DNA from: Thermaurantimonas sp046299575 | Lineage (GTDB): Bacteria; Bacteroidota; Bacteroidia; Flavobacteriales; Schleiferiaceae | DNA length: 64,000 nt | Direction of reading: 5' to 3' | Assembly: GCF_046299575.1 (NCBI RefSeq) | Contig: NZ_JBKBHX010000003.1 | Span: 124,001 to 188,000, forward strand | In this document: piece after piece, positions 17,264 to 24,992 of the stretch | How positions within the stretch are numbered: the first letter of the stretch is position 1 | Layout: every line of letters begins with the position of its first letter | Made by a program: the position numbers and the translations under genes | The notes under the pieces: generated by a model | Databases searched by the model: none | What the model was told of the DNA's origin: nothing | Seen by the model: only the letters and a program-made list of their open reading frames with translations

Positions 17264-18204
17264 AGGAGCTGAATAACAGAATTATACAAAGGTATTCCGA
17301 TCAATATATTCACTGGAAAAGTAATACCAAGAGCCAGAGGCACATACAATCCGGGATCAGCCTCAGGAACCGCTGTGCGAAATGCCGCTGGCACCGCTAT
17401 GTACGAAGCACTTGCGCCGAGTACCGCCATAAGGAGCGCATCACCTGCGCTTGCCCTCACTAAGTAAGCTAAACCCATAAAAAATACAGCGTGAAAAAAG
17501 GGTGAAAACAACCCAAATAAAATGACTTTTTTTCCAAGTTTGGAAAGAAAGCTCATCCTATGGCCTGCCACAATGCCAAGATCTAACAAAAAAAAGCAAA
17601 GCATACCTTTAAAAATATCTTGAGTAAAGGGCTTAATACCTTGCATCAGATCGTGATCAGAAATTAGACCGATTAGAAACGAGCCCAACAGAATGAATAC
17701 CGAGCCATGTGTAAGAGTTTCGAATACCAATTCCCGAAAACCCAGCTGTTGGTCAGGCTGATTTTTGCGCACGAAGAAAATCCCTTGAATTATGGCCGGA
17801 AATTCCATGAGGGCAAGTGCAGCCACCATATAACCGCCGAAATCTATACGTTGTTGTTCCAAATACGAGACTGCTGTGATAAAGGTAACTGCCGATACTG
17901 AACCATACGTGGCTGCTAATCCAGCTGCGTTTTCGATGCCCAAATTCTTTTTAAATAAGTGAAATACATACCAACCCGTAAACAGTGAGCCAGCCACGCA
18001 CACCAGAAGTATAATTACAATACTCAGAGAGAAGGCATTTTCATGAAGCTCATACCCCCCTTTTAACCCAATGCTCATTAAGAGGTAATACGAAATAAAC
18101 TTGGTGATAGGCTGAGGCAACTGAAAGTCGCTCTTTACAAAATGTGCTAAAACACCGAGAAAAAAGAAGAGAATTACAGGGTTTAAAAATTGATCAATGT
18201 TCAT
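17254..18204 (-). CDS. SbtA-family sodium-dependent bicarbonate transporter
   Basis: 316 residues with about ten hydrophobic segments (such as PVILFFFLGVLAHFV, ITKFISYYLLMSIGLKGGYEL, AAGLAATYGSVSAVTFITAV and ADPGLYVPLALGITFPVNIL). The motifs GLKGG and YGSVSAVTF are typical of the SbtA/DUF897 family, inner-membrane Na+/HCO3- symporters first known from cyanobacteria. The overlap with a downstream PII-like gene strengthens the call. In a heterotroph the imported bicarbonate would feed anaplerotic carboxylation; this is inference. The true substrate could be another small anion, since non-cyanobacterial members are little tested. A short hypothetical gene ends 10 bp upstream and may share the transcript. 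Confidence 0.82.
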   Translation of the reverse strand: MNIDQFLNPVILFFFLGVLAHFVKSDFQLPQPITKFISYYLLMSIGLKGGYELHENAFSLSIVIILLVCVAGSLFTGWYVFHLFKKNLGIENAAGLAATYGSVSAVTFITAVSYLEQQRIDFGGYMVAALALMEFPAIIQGIFFVRKNQPDQQLGFRELVFETLTHGSVFILLGSFLIGLISDHDLMQGIKPFTQDIFKGMLCFFLLDLGIVAGHRMSFLSKLGKKVILFGLFSPFFHAVFFMGLAYLVRASAGDALLMAVLGASASYIAVPAAFRTAVPEADPGLYVPLALGITFPVNILIGIPLYNSVIQLLWH

Positions 18205-18213
18205 GATTTTGAT

Positions 18214-18774
18214 TTAGAAAGAATTCAATGACCAGGTGACAATTCCTGTTGAACAATCAATGTCCAGCGCCTTTGATTGAGGTTCTTCAAAGATTTTTAA
18301 TAGCGACTTTTTTAAATTATTCCACTCTTCCTTTTCCCATTCGTAACAAGGGGTATCCAATACAAGAATATATTCTTGATTAAAAAGTATGTAGTATTGT
18401 CCTTCGGGATCGTTGATCTTAGCCTTGCGGTTTGGCTTAACAGAACTGTTTCTTATAAACTTTTTAAACCAAATTTCAGCTGCTAACCGACATTCATCTG
18501 GATCACTGTAATAGTAAATTGTTAAGTAAATTCTCGATTTTTTCCCAGTTTCAGGATTTTTGTCTTTTCGAGTCAAAAGCATTTCAAATGTCGAAGCAGG
18601 TGCAGTTTCCTGAATTTTTCCATGATCGCGAGAGGCAAGATTGTACAACTTCCGCTCGTATTTTTCAGCGTTGGCTTGATAAAAGGCATTTGCCATCTGT
18701 TTCAGTTCTTCTATTTGGGCATTAGCTAGTAATCCGAAGAGGTACAGGAATAAGAATACCCATTTTATTTCCAT
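18214..18774 (-). CDS. Exported protein of unknown function
   Basis: About 186 residues from the ATG at 18774, which places MEIKWVFLFLYLFGLLANAQ as a clean signal peptide; an in-frame ATG at 18828 would add an 18-residue polar extension before it. I do not recognise the family. The mature part has many acidic and aromatic residues (YLTIYYYSDPDECRLAAEIWFKK, YYILFNQEYILVLDTPCYEWE) and three cysteines, the last in DIDCSTG. It probably lies in the periplasm. It ends 10 bp before the bicarbonate-transporter gene and may be co-transcribed with it, but no function can be inferred. Confidence 0.65.
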   Translation of the reverse strand: MEIKWVFLFLYLFGLLANAQIEELKQMANAFYQANAEKYERKLYNLASRDHGKIQETAPASTFEMLLTRKDKNPETGKKSRIYLTIYYYSDPDECRLAAEIWFKKFIRNSSVKPNRKAKINDPEGQYYILFNQEYILVLDTPCYEWEKEEWNNLKKSLLKIFEEPQSKALDIDCSTGIVTWSLNSF

Positions 18775-18934
18775 ATTTTGGATATTTTTTCCAAATTTTG
18801 GACATTTCGTAGCGACCTCGTTTTTCATATATTATTGATATTCAGCGATTTTTATTCATTAAATCACTTTGGCATAGAGCTTGAATTTTTCTTATTGGAG
18901 TAGAGTTTTCATAGTTTTGGCTTTTGCCCATAAA

Positions 18935-18960
18935 CCCCGACGTGATGTCGGGGTTTTTTT
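18935..18960. terminator. Hairpin terminator between hypothetical and oligopeptidase genes
   Basis: CCCCGAC (18935-18941) / GTCGGGG (18947-18953) with loop GTGAT. On the plus strand a run of seven T follows. On the minus strand, where the oligopeptidase gene ends at 18959, only TTTATG follows, so it may act in both directions with unequal strength. Confidence 0.6.
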
Positions 18961-21076
18961 ATAATTCTTTTACGGCTAGTTGAGCCATATCGAGCAGAAA
19001 TACGTATTTCATCGCTACTTCTTCCAAATAAGAATACCTGCCAGATGCTCCTCCATGCCCGGCATCCATATTAGTGTACAGCAGCAGCGGATTGTTATCT
19101 GTCTTTGTAGCTCTAAGTTTGGCTACATATTTAGCCGGTTCCCAATATTGGACTTGAGAGTCGTGTAGCCCAGTGGTGACAAGCATAGGGGGATACGCCT
19201 TTTTCTCAATATTGTCATATGGCGAGTAACTTTTCATGTAATAATAGTACTCCGGATCTTTGGGATTGCCCCACTCTTCGAATTCACCTACAGTGAGTGG
19301 CAACGATTCGTCGAGCATGGTGGTCACTACATCTACAAAAGGCACTTCAGAGATGATACCTGCCCATAGTTCAGGACGCATGTTAGCCACTGCACCCATC
19401 AATAATCCACCGGCTGAACCACCCCAGGCAAACAGCCTTTTTGGGTCAGCATATTTTTCAGCAATGAGATGCTCTGCACAAGAAATAAAATCGGAGAAAG
19501 TATTTTTCTTCTTCAGAAATTTTCCTTCTTCGTACCACCTTCTCCCCTTCTCCTGTCCGCCTCTGATGTGGGCTATAGCATATACAAATCCGCGGTCAAG
19601 AAGGCTGATACGAGAAGTGCTGAAGGTTGCCTCAAGGCTGTAACCATAGCTGCCGTAACCGTAAAGTACACAGGGAGCTGAGCCGTCGAGTTTGGTGGAT
19701 TTTCGGTAAACAATCGATATGGGCACTTCTTCGCCATCTACGGCTTTAGCGTAGATATATTGGCTCTCGTACTTTTCACTGTCGTAGCCAGGTACTTCCC
19801 TGGTTTTGAGCACTCTGGTCTCTCCGGTTCTCAAATTGTACGCACGCGTTGAGGGTGGGGTTACAAAGCTTTGATATTCAAAGCGCACCCACTCCGACTG
19901 TTGATTTTCGTTAATTCCCAAATTGAGGGAATACGTAGGCTCGGGCATTGATACTTCATTGAGCTTTCGCCCGCTGTAGTCGTAGATGGATAGGTGAATC
20001 TGACCGTCGTACTTTTCCTCTACCACTAAGTGGCTTTTAAAAGGCATGATGTCTTCGATTAGTACATCAGTGCGATGCGCGATTAAGTCCATCCAGTTTG
20101 ATCTAGATGTTTTATCGAGCGGTGTGGTCATCAACTTAAAATTCTCTGCTCGGTCAGCGTTGGTCTTTATGATCCATCGGTTTCCAATGTCAGCCACAAA
20201 ATAGCGAACGCCTGTTTCTCTGGGTTGAAAGATCTTGAAAACTTCATAAGGCCGATCAGCAGGAATATAGCGAATTTCAGATGTAAGAGTACTGCTGCTG
20301 CCTATTAAAATAAACCTCTTAGAAGCAGACGGATATACATAACAGCTAAATTTTTCATCTTTTTCATGGAAGACTTCGTCAATTACCTGCGTTTCCAGAT
20401 TAAAACGCATCACTTTAAAAGAACGCAAAGCATCGTCTTTGATATTGAAAAAAACCGTCTTATTGTCGGCTGCCCACACCGCTTGCCCTGTGGTGTTAGG
20501 AATTGATTGTGGTAATACCTCATTTGTTTTGAGGTTTTTGAAACGTATCACATACTGTCTTCGTCCGATCGTATCTTCAGAAAAGGCCAGCAACTGATTG
20601 TCAAAGCTCACCGCAAACCCTCCAATGCTGTGAAATTTTTTGCCTTCAGCCAGCTTATTCTGGTCGAGCATTATCTCTTCAGAGGCTTGCAGATTCCCCT
20701 GTTTGCGGCAGTAGACCGGATATTCCTTGCCAGCTTCATACCGATAGTAGTAGAAATACCCATTGCTCTCGTAGGGCACCGAACTGTCGTCTTCCTTAAT
20801 GCGCGATTTCAGCTCTTGAAATATTTTGTCTTTCAGTGGCTTAAGTTCGCTGAAAATAGTCTCGGTATAGGCATTTTCAGCTTTTAAATAGTCGATTACT
20901 TTCGGATTCTCGCGTTCGTTGAGCCAATAGTAGTAATCTATTCTTCTATCACCATGAATCTCAAGCACTTTGGGAATTCGCTCAGCCATCGGAGGCTTAA
21001 TGCGCGACTTTTCATTCTTCATTTCACAAGAAAATACACCAAGTAGTAAAAATACCATCGGCCCGTATTGCTTCAT
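18959..21076 (-). CDS. S9 family prolyl oligopeptidase / oligopeptidase B-like lipoprotein
   Basis: 705 residues. The N-terminus MKQYGPMVFLLLGVFSCEMK looks like a lipoprotein signal with the cysteine at residue 17. Residues from about 35 to 420 are the seven-bladed beta-propeller (DYYYWLNERENPKVIDYLKAEN is the usual entry motif). The C-terminal alpha/beta-hydrolase carries the catalytic serine in FAWGGSAGGLLMG and the histidine in MDAGHGGASGR, with an aspartate near LHDSQVQ. It would cleave short peptides after Arg/Lys or Pro in the periplasm or at the outer membrane; specificity (protease II versus prolyl endopeptidase) is not certain. Divergent from the SDR gene downstream at 21128. Confidence 0.92.
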   Translation of the reverse strand: MKQYGPMVFLLLGVFSCEMKNEKSRIKPPMAERIPKVLEIHGDRRIDYYYWLNERENPKVIDYLKAENAYTETIFSELKPLKDKIFQELKSRIKEDDSSVPYESNGYFYYYRYEAGKEYPVYCRKQGNLQASEEIMLDQNKLAEGKKFHSIGGFAVSFDNQLLAFSEDTIGRRQYVIRFKNLKTNEVLPQSIPNTTGQAVWAADNKTVFFNIKDDALRSFKVMRFNLETQVIDEVFHEKDEKFSCYVYPSASKRFILIGSSSTLTSEIRYIPADRPYEVFKIFQPRETGVRYFVADIGNRWIIKTNADRAENFKLMTTPLDKTSRSNWMDLIAHRTDVLIEDIMPFKSHLVVEEKYDGQIHLSIYDYSGRKLNEVSMPEPTYSLNLGINENQQSEWVRFEYQSFVTPPSTRAYNLRTGETRVLKTREVPGYDSEKYESQYIYAKAVDGEEVPISIVYRKSTKLDGSAPCVLYGYGSYGYSLEATFSTSRISLLDRGFVYAIAHIRGGQEKGRRWYEEGKFLKKKNTFSDFISCAEHLIAEKYADPKRLFAWGGSAGGLLMGAVANMRPELWAGIISEVPFVDVVTTMLDESLPLTVGEFEEWGNPKDPEYYYYMKSYSPYDNIEKKAYPPMLVTTGLHDSQVQYWEPAKYVAKLRATKTDNNPLLLYTNMDAGHGGASGRYSYLEEVAMKYVFLLDMAQLAVKEL

Positions 21077-21127
21077 AAACTTTATTTGCGGGCAAGATTA
21101 CTTCAAATTTTTGACCATTCATACACC

Positions 21128-22003
21128 ATGTTTTCTAAACCAAATACGGGCTCATTGATGCCTGCGGGTGTTTTCCGCGAAAAAGTTTTCTGGGTAACGG
21201 GCGGTGGTACAGGTCTCGGCAAGTCTATGACTCGCTACTTTGCCGAACTCGGAGCCACAGTAATAATCTCGAGCCGCCGACAAGAAGTGCTTGATGCAGC
21301 CGCACAAGAAATCAACGCTTTAGGATATGAAGGCAAGGTAGTACCCATAGCCTGCGACGTGCGGGAGTACGATCATGTGGAGGCACTTACCGAACAGATC
21401 ATTAACACTTATGGCACTCTACACGTGTTGGTAAACAATGCCGCCGGAAATTTTATTTCGCCTACCGAAAGGCTTACTTCCAAAGCCTTCGACGTGGTAA
21501 TCGACATCGTACTGCGCGGTACAAAAAACACTACCCTTGCCGTTGGAAAAAAGTGGATCGATACCAAACAAGGAGGCGTAATGCTTAACATTACCACCAC
21601 TTACGCCTTCACAGGCAGTGGCTACGTAGTGCCCTCAGCCATCTCAAAGGCCGGAGTACTCGCCCTTACTCGCAGCCTTGCCGTAGAATGGGCTAAGTAC
21701 GGCATCCGCCAGGTAGCTATAGCCCCCGGACCTTTCCCTACAAAGGGAGCCTGGGAGCGACTCTTCCCAGGTGGCCTCGACCAAAAACTCAACGTCATTA
21801 ACGAAATCCCCCTTCGCCGTGCCGGTGAGCACCAGGAGCTGGCCAATTTAGCCGCATACCTGGTCAGCGACTATGCCTCCTACATCAACGGCGAAGTGGT
21901 CGTGATCGACGGTGGTGAGTGGCTCCAGGGTGCCGGCGAGATGAACTTCCTGGAAGTAATTACTCCAGAAATGTGGGACGAACTATCCAAGTACCGCAAA
22001 TAA
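21128..22003 (+). CDS. SDR family oxidoreductase, 2,4-dienoyl-CoA reductase-like
   Basis: About 291 residues from the ATG at 21128 (MFSKPNTGSLMPAGVFREKV); a start at 21068 would overlap the divergent oligopeptidase gene. Rossmann motif VTGGGTGLGKSM binds the cofactor, followed by NNAAGNF, then an SDR active-site region where the usual YxxxK tyrosine is replaced (VVPSAISKAGVLALTRSLAVEWA: the lysine of SAISKAG is present). Replacement of that tyrosine is normal for peroxisomal-type 2,4-dienoyl-CoA reductases, which also share the AGNF motif. It likely acts in unsaturated fatty-acid beta-oxidation; the window also encodes a 3-hydroxyacyl-CoA dehydrogenase at 33771. Start and family are confident. 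Confidence 0.87.
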   Translation: MFSKPNTGSLMPAGVFREKVFWVTGGGTGLGKSMTRYFAELGATVIISSRRQEVLDAAAQEINALGYEGKVVPIACDVREYDHVEALTEQIINTYGTLHVLVNNAAGNFISPTERLTSKAFDVVIDIVLRGTKNTTLAVGKKWIDTKQGGVMLNITTTYAFTGSGYVVPSAISKAGVLALTRSLAVEWAKYGIRQVAIAPGPFPTKGAWERLFPGGLDQKLNVINEIPLRRAGEHQELANLAAYLVSDYASYINGEVVVIDGGEWLQGAGEMNFLEVITPEMWDELSKYRK

Positions 22004-22046
22004 CTTCTTTGAGAATTTTTTAATATTTCTTGTTTTTTGGGCTTGC

Positions 22047-22148
22047 CCCAGACAAGGCACTTAAGGTGCCTGTGTCTGGGTCGGTCCATTCCGGGCTCGC
22101 TGTTCGTTCGGTGCTTCGCTTCGCTCAGCCCTGCCGGCTTTGCCGGCA
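22047..22148. other. GC-rich structured element with three hairpins
   Basis: Within A/T-rich flanks lies about 100 bp of GC-rich DNA. Hairpin 1 (22047-22080) pairs CCCAGACA+AGGCAC with GTGCCT+TGTCTGGG with one bulge. Hairpin 2 is bounded by GGGCT (22093) and AGCCC (22127). Hairpin 3 is TGCCGGC-TTT-GCCGGCA (22132-22148). No convincing ORF. Possibly a dispersed intergenic repeat or a structured leader of the downstream GDPD gene. Confidence 0.45.
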
Positions 22149-22255
22149 CCCTCCATGTACCACACGTATTCAATGTTCTAACGATGTAAAATCGTTCGAA
22201 CTACTTTGCATACTTTTAGCTGAGGAATTGCCCGAAAAAAACCGCACCTATTACC

Positions 22256-23146
22256 ATGAAGCAAGCTTTTTCCTTTTTGCTATTTTTTCCATTGTTGTTA
22301 ATACCTTCAGCGTGCAAAAAATCAGAAATTGAAATTCAGGGACATCGGGGCTGCAGAGGCTATTGGCCTGAAAATTCTATATACGGCATGCTCGAGGCCA
22401 TAAAGCAAGGTGTAGATGTGCTTGAAATGGACGTAGTCGTATCAAAAGACCTCGAAATTGTACTTTCTCACGAACCTTTTTTTCACCACGAAATTTGCCT
22501 TGACCCCAACGGAAACCTCATATACGAAAGCACCCAAGAGGCTTATAATATTTATGAATTCACTTACGAACAAATTCGCAACACCCGCTGTGGAACCTTC
22601 CCACACCCGCGCTTCCCCCTACAAAAACAAAAGAGCTATTACAAACCGACCCTATCAGAAGTGATCGACACTGTTGAAAAAGTATCAAAACATCTCAATA
22701 AACTTATCAGATACAACATTGAAATCAAAGCACGAGACGAGTGGAACGGCATATTCCACCCCGACTATCGGGCCTTTGCCGATTTAGTCGCTGGTGTCAT
22801 TTACCGACATGGCATTACTGAAATTACAACAGTTCAAAGCTTTCACATTCCAACCCTTCAATACTTACACCATGCACATCCCAGTTTGAAACTTGTGCTT
22901 TTGGTCGATGAAGACGAAGATTTGGCAAAAAAATATAAACAATTAGGCTTTACACCTGATGTGCTCAGCCCACACTACAGCCACGTTTCGGTGCCTTGGA
23001 TAAAATTTGCTGAGTCAAGAGGGATGAAGCTGATCACCTGGACGGTAAACGATGCGGAAACTGCCATTAAGCTTGTGAATATGGGCGTACACGGCATCAT
23101 TACCGATTACCCCGACAGCATCCATAAGGCTGTAAAAAATAAATAA
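22256..23146 (+). CDS. Glycerophosphodiester phosphodiesterase family lipoprotein
   Basis: 296 residues. Lipoprotein signal MKQAFSFLLFFPLLLIPSAC with the lipidated cysteine near residue 20. The GDPD TIM-barrel motifs follow in order: QGHRGCRGYWPENS (catalytic His, Arg and Glu), VLEMDVVVSKDLEIVLSHE (metal-binding Glu/Asp and the second catalytic His), YNIEIKAR, TTVQSFHIP and LITWTVND. It would hydrolyse glycerophosphodiesters to sn-glycerol 3-phosphate and an alcohol at the outside of the cell. The upstream 250 bp holds the GC-rich structured element and a short inverted repeat (AACGAT/ATCGTT at 22180-22196). Convergent with the Fe-S gene that follows. Confidence 0.92.
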   Translation: MKQAFSFLLFFPLLLIPSACKKSEIEIQGHRGCRGYWPENSIYGMLEAIKQGVDVLEMDVVVSKDLEIVLSHEPFFHHEICLDPNGNLIYESTQEAYNIYEFTYEQIRNTRCGTFPHPRFPLQKQKSYYKPTLSEVIDTVEKVSKHLNKLIRYNIEIKARDEWNGIFHPDYRAFADLVAGVIYRHGITEITTVQSFHIPTLQYLHHAHPSLKLVLLVDEDEDLAKKYKQLGFTPDVLSPHYSHVSVPWIKFAESRGMKLITWTVNDAETAIKLVNMGVHGIITDYPDSIHKAVKNK

Positions 23147-23163
23147 CATTAACAGGCAAAATT

Positions 23164-23943
23164 TTATACAGTTTGATCGACGAGCTCGGCTATGTCGAGC
23201 ACTTTCACCGATTGCTCTTTTTCCTTGTGCTTTACGCCATCTGTGAGCATTGTATTGCAAAACGGGCAAGCAGCTGCGATCACTTCACTTCCTGTGGCTA
23301 GGGCCTCTTCTGCTCGCTCTATGTTGATATCCTTAGTGCCTTTTTCTGGCTCTTTGAACATCTGTGCACCACCGGCTCCACAGCACAATCCCTTGGCTCT
23401 GCTTCGCTTCATCTCCGCCAGATCAGCATCCAGTGCTTCGATGATTTCGCGCGGGGCTTCGTACTCGCCATTGGCTCTGCCCAAATAGCAAGGGTCGTGA
23501 TAGGTAATTTTTTTGCCTTTAAAGCTACCGCCTTGTATCTTGAGCTTATTGTTTTTCAGCAATTCATTGATCAGCTGTGTATGGTGTACTACCTCGTACT
23601 TTCCGCCCAGCTCCGGATATTCATTTTTCAAGGTATTAAAACAGTGTGGACAGGCTGTTACTATTTTTTTCACCTCATATGCATTCATCACCTGAATGTT
23701 TTGCATGGCCATCATTTGGAAAAGAAATTCGTTACCGGCTCTTTTAGCCGGGTCGCCGGTACAACTCTCCTCTGTGCCTAAAATTCCAAAGGTGATGCCT
23801 GCTTTTTGCAGTATTGAAGCCAAACTGCGCGTAATGCGCTTCGCACGTTCGTCAAAAGAACCCGCACAGCCTACCCAAAAGAGAATTTCAGGACTTTTAC
23901 CCTCGGCCACCCATTCGGCCATTGTTTTTACACTTTGATTCAT
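23164..23943 (-). CDS. CCG-domain (Fe-S)-binding oxidoreductase subunit
   Basis: 259 residues with the two cysteine-rich CCG modules typical of HdrB/GlpC/LutA-type proteins: first module WVGCAGSFDERA ... CTGDPAKRAGN ... VTACPHCFNTLKNEY, second module YHDPCYLGRANGEYEAPRE ... KGLCCGAGGAQMF ... AAACPFCNTMLTDG. These bind non-cubane or [4Fe-4S] clusters and interact with an electron carrier. In Bacteroidota the partner is the membrane Fe-S subunit, here at 24993-26306; together they likely form a membrane-associated quinone-linked oxidoreductase whose substrate is unknown. Two genes (a lipoprotein and a HAD protein) separate the two subunits here. Confidence 0.88.
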   Translation of the reverse strand: MNQSVKTMAEWVAEGKSPEILFWVGCAGSFDERAKRITRSLASILQKAGITFGILGTEESCTGDPAKRAGNEFLFQMMAMQNIQVMNAYEVKKIVTACPHCFNTLKNEYPELGGKYEVVHHTQLINELLKNNKLKIQGGSFKGKKITYHDPCYLGRANGEYEAPREIIEALDADLAEMKRSRAKGLCCGAGGAQMFKEPEKGTKDINIERAEEALATGSEVIAAACPFCNTMLTDGVKHKEKEQSVKVLDIAELVDQTV

Positions 23944-23952
23944 GCTTTCCTG

Positions 23953-24540
23953 TTAATCAATCCACAGATATTGAAGATTGTGGCTGCATTTAAAGCCAAT
24001 TAATTTACCACCGTTTGACAAAGAATAATAGAGCACCGGATAGGTAGGTGACCGCATTGTTAAGACCGATATGTATTCTTGTCCAATAAGTTTAAGAGAT
24101 TCGAGGTATTGGCAATTTTTTACGCACACCATTTCTTTCGGCAAGTTGTTGAGGATCATTTCATTTTGAATACCAAGATGAGAAATTTTTACAGTTAATT
24201 CATCGTGTAGCCTTGAAAGATTGGTGGAATCATATCGCGCTTTGAGCTGAAATTCAATGAGCAACTGAAGATCAGATACTAATAGTTTATGTGTTATCAC
24301 CTGATAAACAGGCACCTGGTTGTTTAAAGCTTCACCGGCTATGTAAAAGGTGTCAGCAAAATGACGTGCCGTGAATGTATCTCCCGCCTGTGAAATGCAG
24401 CGCTTTAAGTCTTTAAAATCTTTAAAAATATCTTGTGAAGCTTTGTGAACCGGGATAATAATTTCGGATTTGTTTTTACATCCTGAAAAAATAATTGAGA
24501 GAAGAACTAATAAAGCGAAACTGGAGAATCTTTTCATCAC
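23953..24540 (-). CDS. Lipoprotein of unknown function
   Basis: 195 residues. Signal MMKRFSSFALLVLLSIIFSGC with an FSGC lipobox, so the mature protein is anchored in a membrane. I do not recognise the rest; it has a dyad of cysteines in MVCVKNCQYLESL and one in IGFKCSHNLQY. The start overlaps the stop of the upstream HAD gene by four bases (ATGA), which indicates translational coupling, and it ends 9 bp before the CCG-domain gene. It is therefore part of the envelope/redox operon, but no function can be inferred. Confidence 0.75.
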   Translation of the reverse strand: MMKRFSSFALLVLLSIIFSGCKNKSEIIIPVHKASQDIFKDFKDLKRCISQAGDTFTARHFADTFYIAGEALNNQVPVYQVITHKLLVSDLQLLIEFQLKARYDSTNLSRLHDELTVKISHLGIQNEMILNNLPKEMVCVKNCQYLESLKLIGQEYISVLTMRSPTYPVLYYSLSNGGKLIGFKCSHNLQYLWID

Positions 24541-24971
24541 TCTTCAAAAACCTCAATTGTTAGATTTCGTTCGACCAAATCGGTAAATTTTCCCTTATAT
24601 CGGGTAGCGCGCACGATGTGGTTGTCGATCCAGTGGTAATTGCCACCACGCGGCTTGCCAAAGAGTATGCCGTGGTATTTAAATCCATGCTTTTTAAGCC
24701 AGGCTTCTGTCACTTCGCGATGCTCTTCGGTACGCGATGTAAAAAAGGTGATAATGTGCCCCTGATCATACCATTGGTTACAGATTCTCAAAGCATCGGG
24801 GTACACTTCAGCATCGATCATGCGCCAAGGCTCTTCGTTAGGGATGTCTTCGCAGATCGTACCATCGATATCAATCAAAAAGTTTTTGATACCCGGAGGC
24901 AACTGCGGGCTGATTCGCTTGCCGTTTTCTTCTGCTTCCTGTAAAGGTGGGGTTGTGTGAATGTGTGTCAT
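24537..24971 (-). CDS. Small HAD-like hydrolase (often annotated phosphoheptose isomerase)
   Basis: 144 residues. The nucleophile motif is NFLIDIDGTICEDIPNEE; motif II is ITFFTSRTEEHREVTEAWL; a basic region LFGKPRGGNYHWIDNHIVRA follows. This is a compact, capless HAD-fold protein of the type automatically named 'phosphoheptose isomerase' in Bacteroidota, a name the sequence itself does not support because no SIS domain is present. Substrate unknown; a phosphatase role is inference. It is coupled by a 4-bp overlap to the next lipoprotein gene and lies 21 bp after the membrane Fe-S gene. Confidence 0.8.
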   Translation of the reverse strand: MTHIHTTPPLQEAEENGKRISPQLPPGIKNFLIDIDGTICEDIPNEEPWRMIDAEVYPDALRICNQWYDQGHIITFFTSRTEEHREVTEAWLKKHGFKYHGILFGKPRGGNYHWIDNHIVRATRYKGKFTDLVERNLTIEVFEE

Positions 24972-24992
24972 GGCAATGCTGAGTCAAGGAGA

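Noticed and set aside
22030..22332. Plus-strand ORF over the GC-rich element
   Set aside because: It overlaps the signal-peptide region of the GDPD gene in another frame and its sequence follows the hairpins rather than a protein pattern.
24537..24971. Phosphoheptose isomerase activity suggested by common automatic naming
   Set aside because: The sequence has a HAD DxD motif and no SIS domain, so only HAD-like hydrolase is supported.
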